Shown here: positions 60,045 to 64,000 of the stretch, piece by piece | Layout: every line of letters begins with the position of its first letter | How positions within the stretch are numbered: the first letter of the stretch is position 1 | Assembly (NCBI GenBank): GCA_003260075.1 | Contig: QLIY01000056.1 | Coordinates: 229,746 to 293,745 of the forward strand | Direction: 5' to 3' | Source: Phallusia mammillata | Taxonomy: Eukaryota; Chordata; Ascidiacea; Phlebobranchia; Ascidiidae | DNA: 64,000 bases | The notes under the pieces: generated by a model | Databases searched by the model: none | Told to the model about the DNA's origin: nothing | The model's input: the letters and a program-made list of their open reading frames with translations, nothing else | Translations under genes and position numbers: made by a program

Positions 60045-63000
60045 GTAAATAATAGAACGTGTATTGTCAGACAATCAACTTCCCACGAGTCACGTTTTGT
60101 GAATTCCACTGATTCGGATGAATGGCAATAACTTGTCGGTTGAATGAAACCCAGTGCCATAACAAAATAACCTTGATAGATAAAGCTCAAAATTGAACAG
60201 TTGAATTGCTGGATTTGGTGGAATTACAGTAAAATGGTGGGCCCTAACGCCTTAACGCATTAACGCCTTAAGCCGTCCCCAAGATTTTCTGTGTGTTTAG
60301 TAATGTCTGCTGTGGATTGTTATGTAAGGCACCCTTTATATTCCATAACTGAGTATAATTACTAGATGCGTTTGATGTTTTCACGTAGAATTGATACAAA
60401 ATATGGAACCGCTTTGACCTTCATTAAGTTATGTGTGTCTGCACGAATGCCTGTATATGTAGGCCTACATTCTAAATTCCTACTTCTTAACTACTACATA
60501 TGATGCAACGATTTCGGCCAGATTTTTTGTTAAACGGTACCTAACTTTGCGGCGAATAAAAATATAGCGATTTAATACCGTTGATATAAAAGTACATACC
60601 AAAACATATTGACGTGATAATGCTCCCACCCCCATAGAAAATAAAGTCTAGAGATTTTCGTTTTCGGACGTTAGGGTTCAAAGAAAGTCGCGTATTATCC
60701 AGTCCACATCGCTCTTGCGTGTCGCGGTGTCATGCGCAGAATGGAAATACGAACTGAGGAAATGTTTGCCCTATAAGCAATCATGTGTAAATGTAAATAT
60801 TTTTTGCTTCCTGCTCAGTCAGGTCTGTCATTTCAAAGCACGGCGTACAGTTTAATCACGGGGAAGCTTCTAGAACAGGGGAATTATGAGGTGACTAGGT
60901 AATAAGGAAAAGTCAAATTGATCGCAATGTGCACATAAAAAATTCCCCCCTGCGCATTTATAAAAACGCCAGGGCAAAATGCATTAACTTTACTAGTTTA
61001 ATTAACAACTCACTTTTGCACTTAAGTTTTTAAATAACCGTTGCAATTGGTTGGATGGTCAATAGGTCCTTCTTGCATTAGTGTTTGAAACGTATTTTTA
61101 TGTAGGCCTACAATTGAAATGAACAATGATCGTCGATAAGTATGCTACCTGCCAGATGGTCAGATACTGCTTGATCGTTTGATTCTAGGTTTCAAACGTA
61201 TTAAACGCTCCCGATTGGGGTTCAGAATAAGGTTTTTGTGAAATCGTTGTACAAGCACTTGCCGATCGAACCTATCAGGGCTCTATCCGTTTCAATGGGC
61301 GGCCTTTTAATTGATATCGAGTCGTATTTCCGAGTTTCGAATCAGTAAAAACATCCTTTGAATTGAATGTTAAAGCGCACTCTGAAAATTTAAATACAAG
61401 TTTTTAAACGGTAACAGTTTCGCTTACGCGCGCAATTGCTCTTTTGTAACCGTAAAAAATGTTGTTTTAGTCTGGACCTTTGTGTGGCAAACGTCTGTAA
61501 CGTTCACCCTGTGGGAAGGTTATCCTGTCGGTGTTCTTTGCATTGAGGTGCCAAACGAAATAGTTAAAATTCGTTTGAAAAAGTATGTGGCCCCCTGGGT
61601 AAGACGAGTTCAATATGAGAAATTTCGCGAACCCTTTGACTTGCATCGTTTAGGTCTGCCGATTGCTTTGATGCTATCGGAAAGTTTAAAAGCCTAAAGT
61701 TTGGGAATTCTAAAAATGTAAATGCTATGGAGGTAATAACTCATTTTAACATCCCATCTATAGCACGCAGCCTGTGTAGCAAATTGACAGTCACTTCAGC
61801 AAACAAAGCAACGCGTGGGTTTAAAGGTGCTTCGTTCTTTTGCAAACCCTATATAACCAAGAAGTACGGTGTTGTTGTAAGGCATAATGTATAAGCAAGT
61901 AACGCTCCTATATTAGTTTTTATTATGAATGATCGACGTTTGAACGTCCCATACGAGACGCCTTTATCACGATTATGCCATATCTTGAAAGCAAATTTTC
62001 CTATAAAGCGATCCGTTTAGTCAAATTCGCGTTTTTCATTCACCTATAGGTTAATGTTTGTTTAATATAATGTTTATGTTGTTAAATAATCTTGCGTGCA
62101 TAAATCAAAGGATTTTAATTTTCTGTACCTTAGGGCACAATAATATTCGTTGTAGTCAACGCAATTAAAACGTTAAAACATTCCACTGTTATTTTTGGAA
62201 AGTGTTCAACAAGGAGTTCACTTCGGGTTTAATTGGTGTTGCACAACAATGGCTTGCGTGCAGGACCCGATGTTATCTTACTTTCGCAGCCGAAACTACC
62301 CTATAATGATTGCGCTTTTGTGGATACCTAATGGTCTGTGTCGAAACAACCCGGCTATGCCAAGGTCGCGGCATTTTTTGCCGTAAACCAATCAATGCTT
62401 TGTCGGGCCCAATATAACGTCAGCAGCTCAATTTTCTATTTAAATCAATACGCCTTCGTACAATTAATGTTCCTAATGTCCTGTAATTTTTTCTTTCTTA
62501 ATTAAAAGAAACGGTTTGGAATCTTTTAGTTTATGTTGTATGTGGCAAACAGGCCAATGAAACCATGCATATTTTTTTGCAGAAACGAAAATTGTAAATA
62601 GCAGAATACTTACCAATTTGTACTAACCAACAGGAGCTTGTTGCTAGTTTTAAATGACAGCATTCTAAAGCAGTTGTTCTTAACCTATTGTGAGCTCGTA
62701 CCCGTAAAGCTTCATGAAATATTCTCGTGACCCTTGACCCTTGACCCTTGACCCTTAATGTGATGCTTCATAAGGGTACACGTAAATGCACTGATCTAAT
62801 GCAATATACGGCTGTGTGGTTTCATTAAGAAGGGACTTAGATAGTTAGGGAGTAAAAAATCAAATATCGTTCTTCCAATGCACGATATTACCACGGCAAA
62901 CTACTTTGATTTTCTAAGCTTTAATTGATTACTGAATAACATTGATATGTGTGTGCAGAAAACGTCGGAAGCTCTTGAGCGACATCATGCTGCGAGAAAT

Positions 63001-64000
63001 GGTGCCCCGAAGATTAGAAACTGTTTTGAAAATGGATACGCCCTGGACGTATTCGAAACATAAGGAACGCTTGTATTATTTTCCAATTAACCAAACACTG
63101 TATTGCAAAGAAGCTGAAGTTTACCAACAAAAATTCAAGCAATATTAAACAAATATTGTAACAACAGCAGAAATATTTTCCCAAATGAGTTCAATTTTAA
63201 AAATTATATAGTGACACAGTGACAGTGTCTTTACAATGAAATTTAAAGAGTTTTTTGTGTCTTTTTGAACACCTTCCTAAAATACGTAATATAGTGATTT
63301 TATGTGTCTTGTTACTGTTTGTGTGATAATGTTGAAAGCTCAAATATATGTTTTTAATTTTCTATTCTTTTGCGAGAAGAAAATATAATAGAATGTCCTT
63401 AATGCACATATTCTGCTTTTTCGTGGTGTTTTAACAAAACAAAAGCTTATTGGTCATAAACGCAGTAATAACTTAAGCCATGTTCAAACACGGCAACCAT
63501 AATTTTCCATTAAGTTCTGTGTTACTATTCATCCAATCAAAAAGAGGCCTAGTTAATTGTTCATTTGAGGATAGCACGATGAATAATTGTGTTTATATGC
63601 ATAATTTAAAGCGTGTATACGTAAGGCTCCATACATCCATCTATTTATTGTATTCAGCAAACAGCGAAAAGTCGAAACATTCTCGTGGTAAAAAAATGAT
63701 TTGGAGACTTTACGGGTTGAATTCGGATTGTGTTCTCTGACGGGATTTAAACCCTGGTCGCTGTTGTGGTAATCCGTTGTTTTGTCCAAGTAAGCGCCTA
63801 AGACCATTCAGCCAAGTATTTGCTCGTGAGGTTAACAACATTTTGATCACATGGTAAAAAGATTGAAAAGAAATGCTAGCTTTGAGGGACCACAAACAGT
63901 AATTTATGCAATTTCAAAACGGACCAATTTTGCCAAACCGTATCTGAGGTAAACCCACAAACAGAAAATGTCGTGCAAGCAGGCGGTCGCCGACGTTCGA
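60045..64000. other. Right end of window, no secure gene
   Basis: Open stretches at 61473-61697 and 62959-63148 follow acceptor-like sequences (ttgttttag, tgtgtgcag) but could not be chained. A GACCCTT-type short tandem lies at about 62731-62756. A tRNA-like segment is near 63738-63812. Confidence 0.4.
63738..63812 (-). repeat. tRNA-derived sequence or tRNA pseudogene
   Basis: On the minus strand ACTTGGCTGAATGGTCTTAG fits an A box and D arm, and CCAGGGTTTAAATCCCGTC fits a T arm with B box (GGTTTAAATCC, two changes from consensus). Spacing suits a tRNA-Leu or Ser type, but acceptor and anticodon arms do not pair well, so it is more likely a SINE head or relic. Confidence 0.4.

Noticed and set aside
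61473..61600. Possible insulin-like LCGKRL motif after an acceptor
   Set aside because: The frame stops immediately after the motif and no second cysteine pattern or A chain is found.

Overview
The window looks like nuclear DNA of an ascidian tunicate, most likely Ciona or a close relative. It is AT-rich, has short introns with GT/AG boundaries, and carries two Distal-less (Dlx/Dll) homeobox genes facing each other tail to tail, the arrangement known for the Ciona Dll-A/Dll-B pair and for vertebrate Dlx bigene clusters. I cannot tell from sequence alone which copy is A and which is B, so both are labelled Dll.

Layout. 1-7.75 kb: the last exon of a plus-strand Dll (2327-2875), about 2 kb of shared 3' flank with a hAT-type MITE, then a complete six-exon minus-strand Dll (7748-4863, 569 aa). 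This second gene has tandem duplications at its 3' end, in its third intron and just upstream of its ATG. 8-28.5 kb: almost no convincing coding sequence; one candidate plus-strand first exon at 12374 and many MITEs. 28.5-54.7 kb: four small minus-strand genes (29820-28520, 34602-32945, 41865-40620, 54654-53411) whose exons I assembled by hand. Each has a signal-peptide exon, a short second exon that is acidic in at least two of them, and a third exon with a basic site followed by a cysteine-rich, mostly cationic peptide. In all four, intron 1 is phase 1 and intron 2 is phase 0. I read this as a tandem family of secreted peptide precursors, possibly antimicrobial or hormone-like, and it is the most interesting content here. 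55-64 kb: mostly repeats, one candidate plus-strand signal-peptide exon (59972) and a near-canonical hammerhead ribozyme (57740-57691, minus).

Assembly caution. The window contains about twenty poly-C runs, all on the plus strand. None is 7-9 long; most are exactly 10, a few are 11-12 with a plausible neighbouring C, and four are 71-94. Most 10-C runs sit between two near-identical direct copies of 55-250 bp. This is what unmerged contig overlaps with a fixed minimum gap look like if the gap letters were rewritten as C. I treat the runs as gap placeholders, the flanking pairs as probable false duplications of two haplotypes, and the long poly-proline or poly-glycine reading frames across them as artefacts.

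The Dll pair would encode nuclear transcription factors for ectodermal and neural patterning. The four peptide genes are predicted to enter the secretory pathway and be cut at basic sites. No operon logic applies, but co-orientation and shared intron phases point to tandem duplication.
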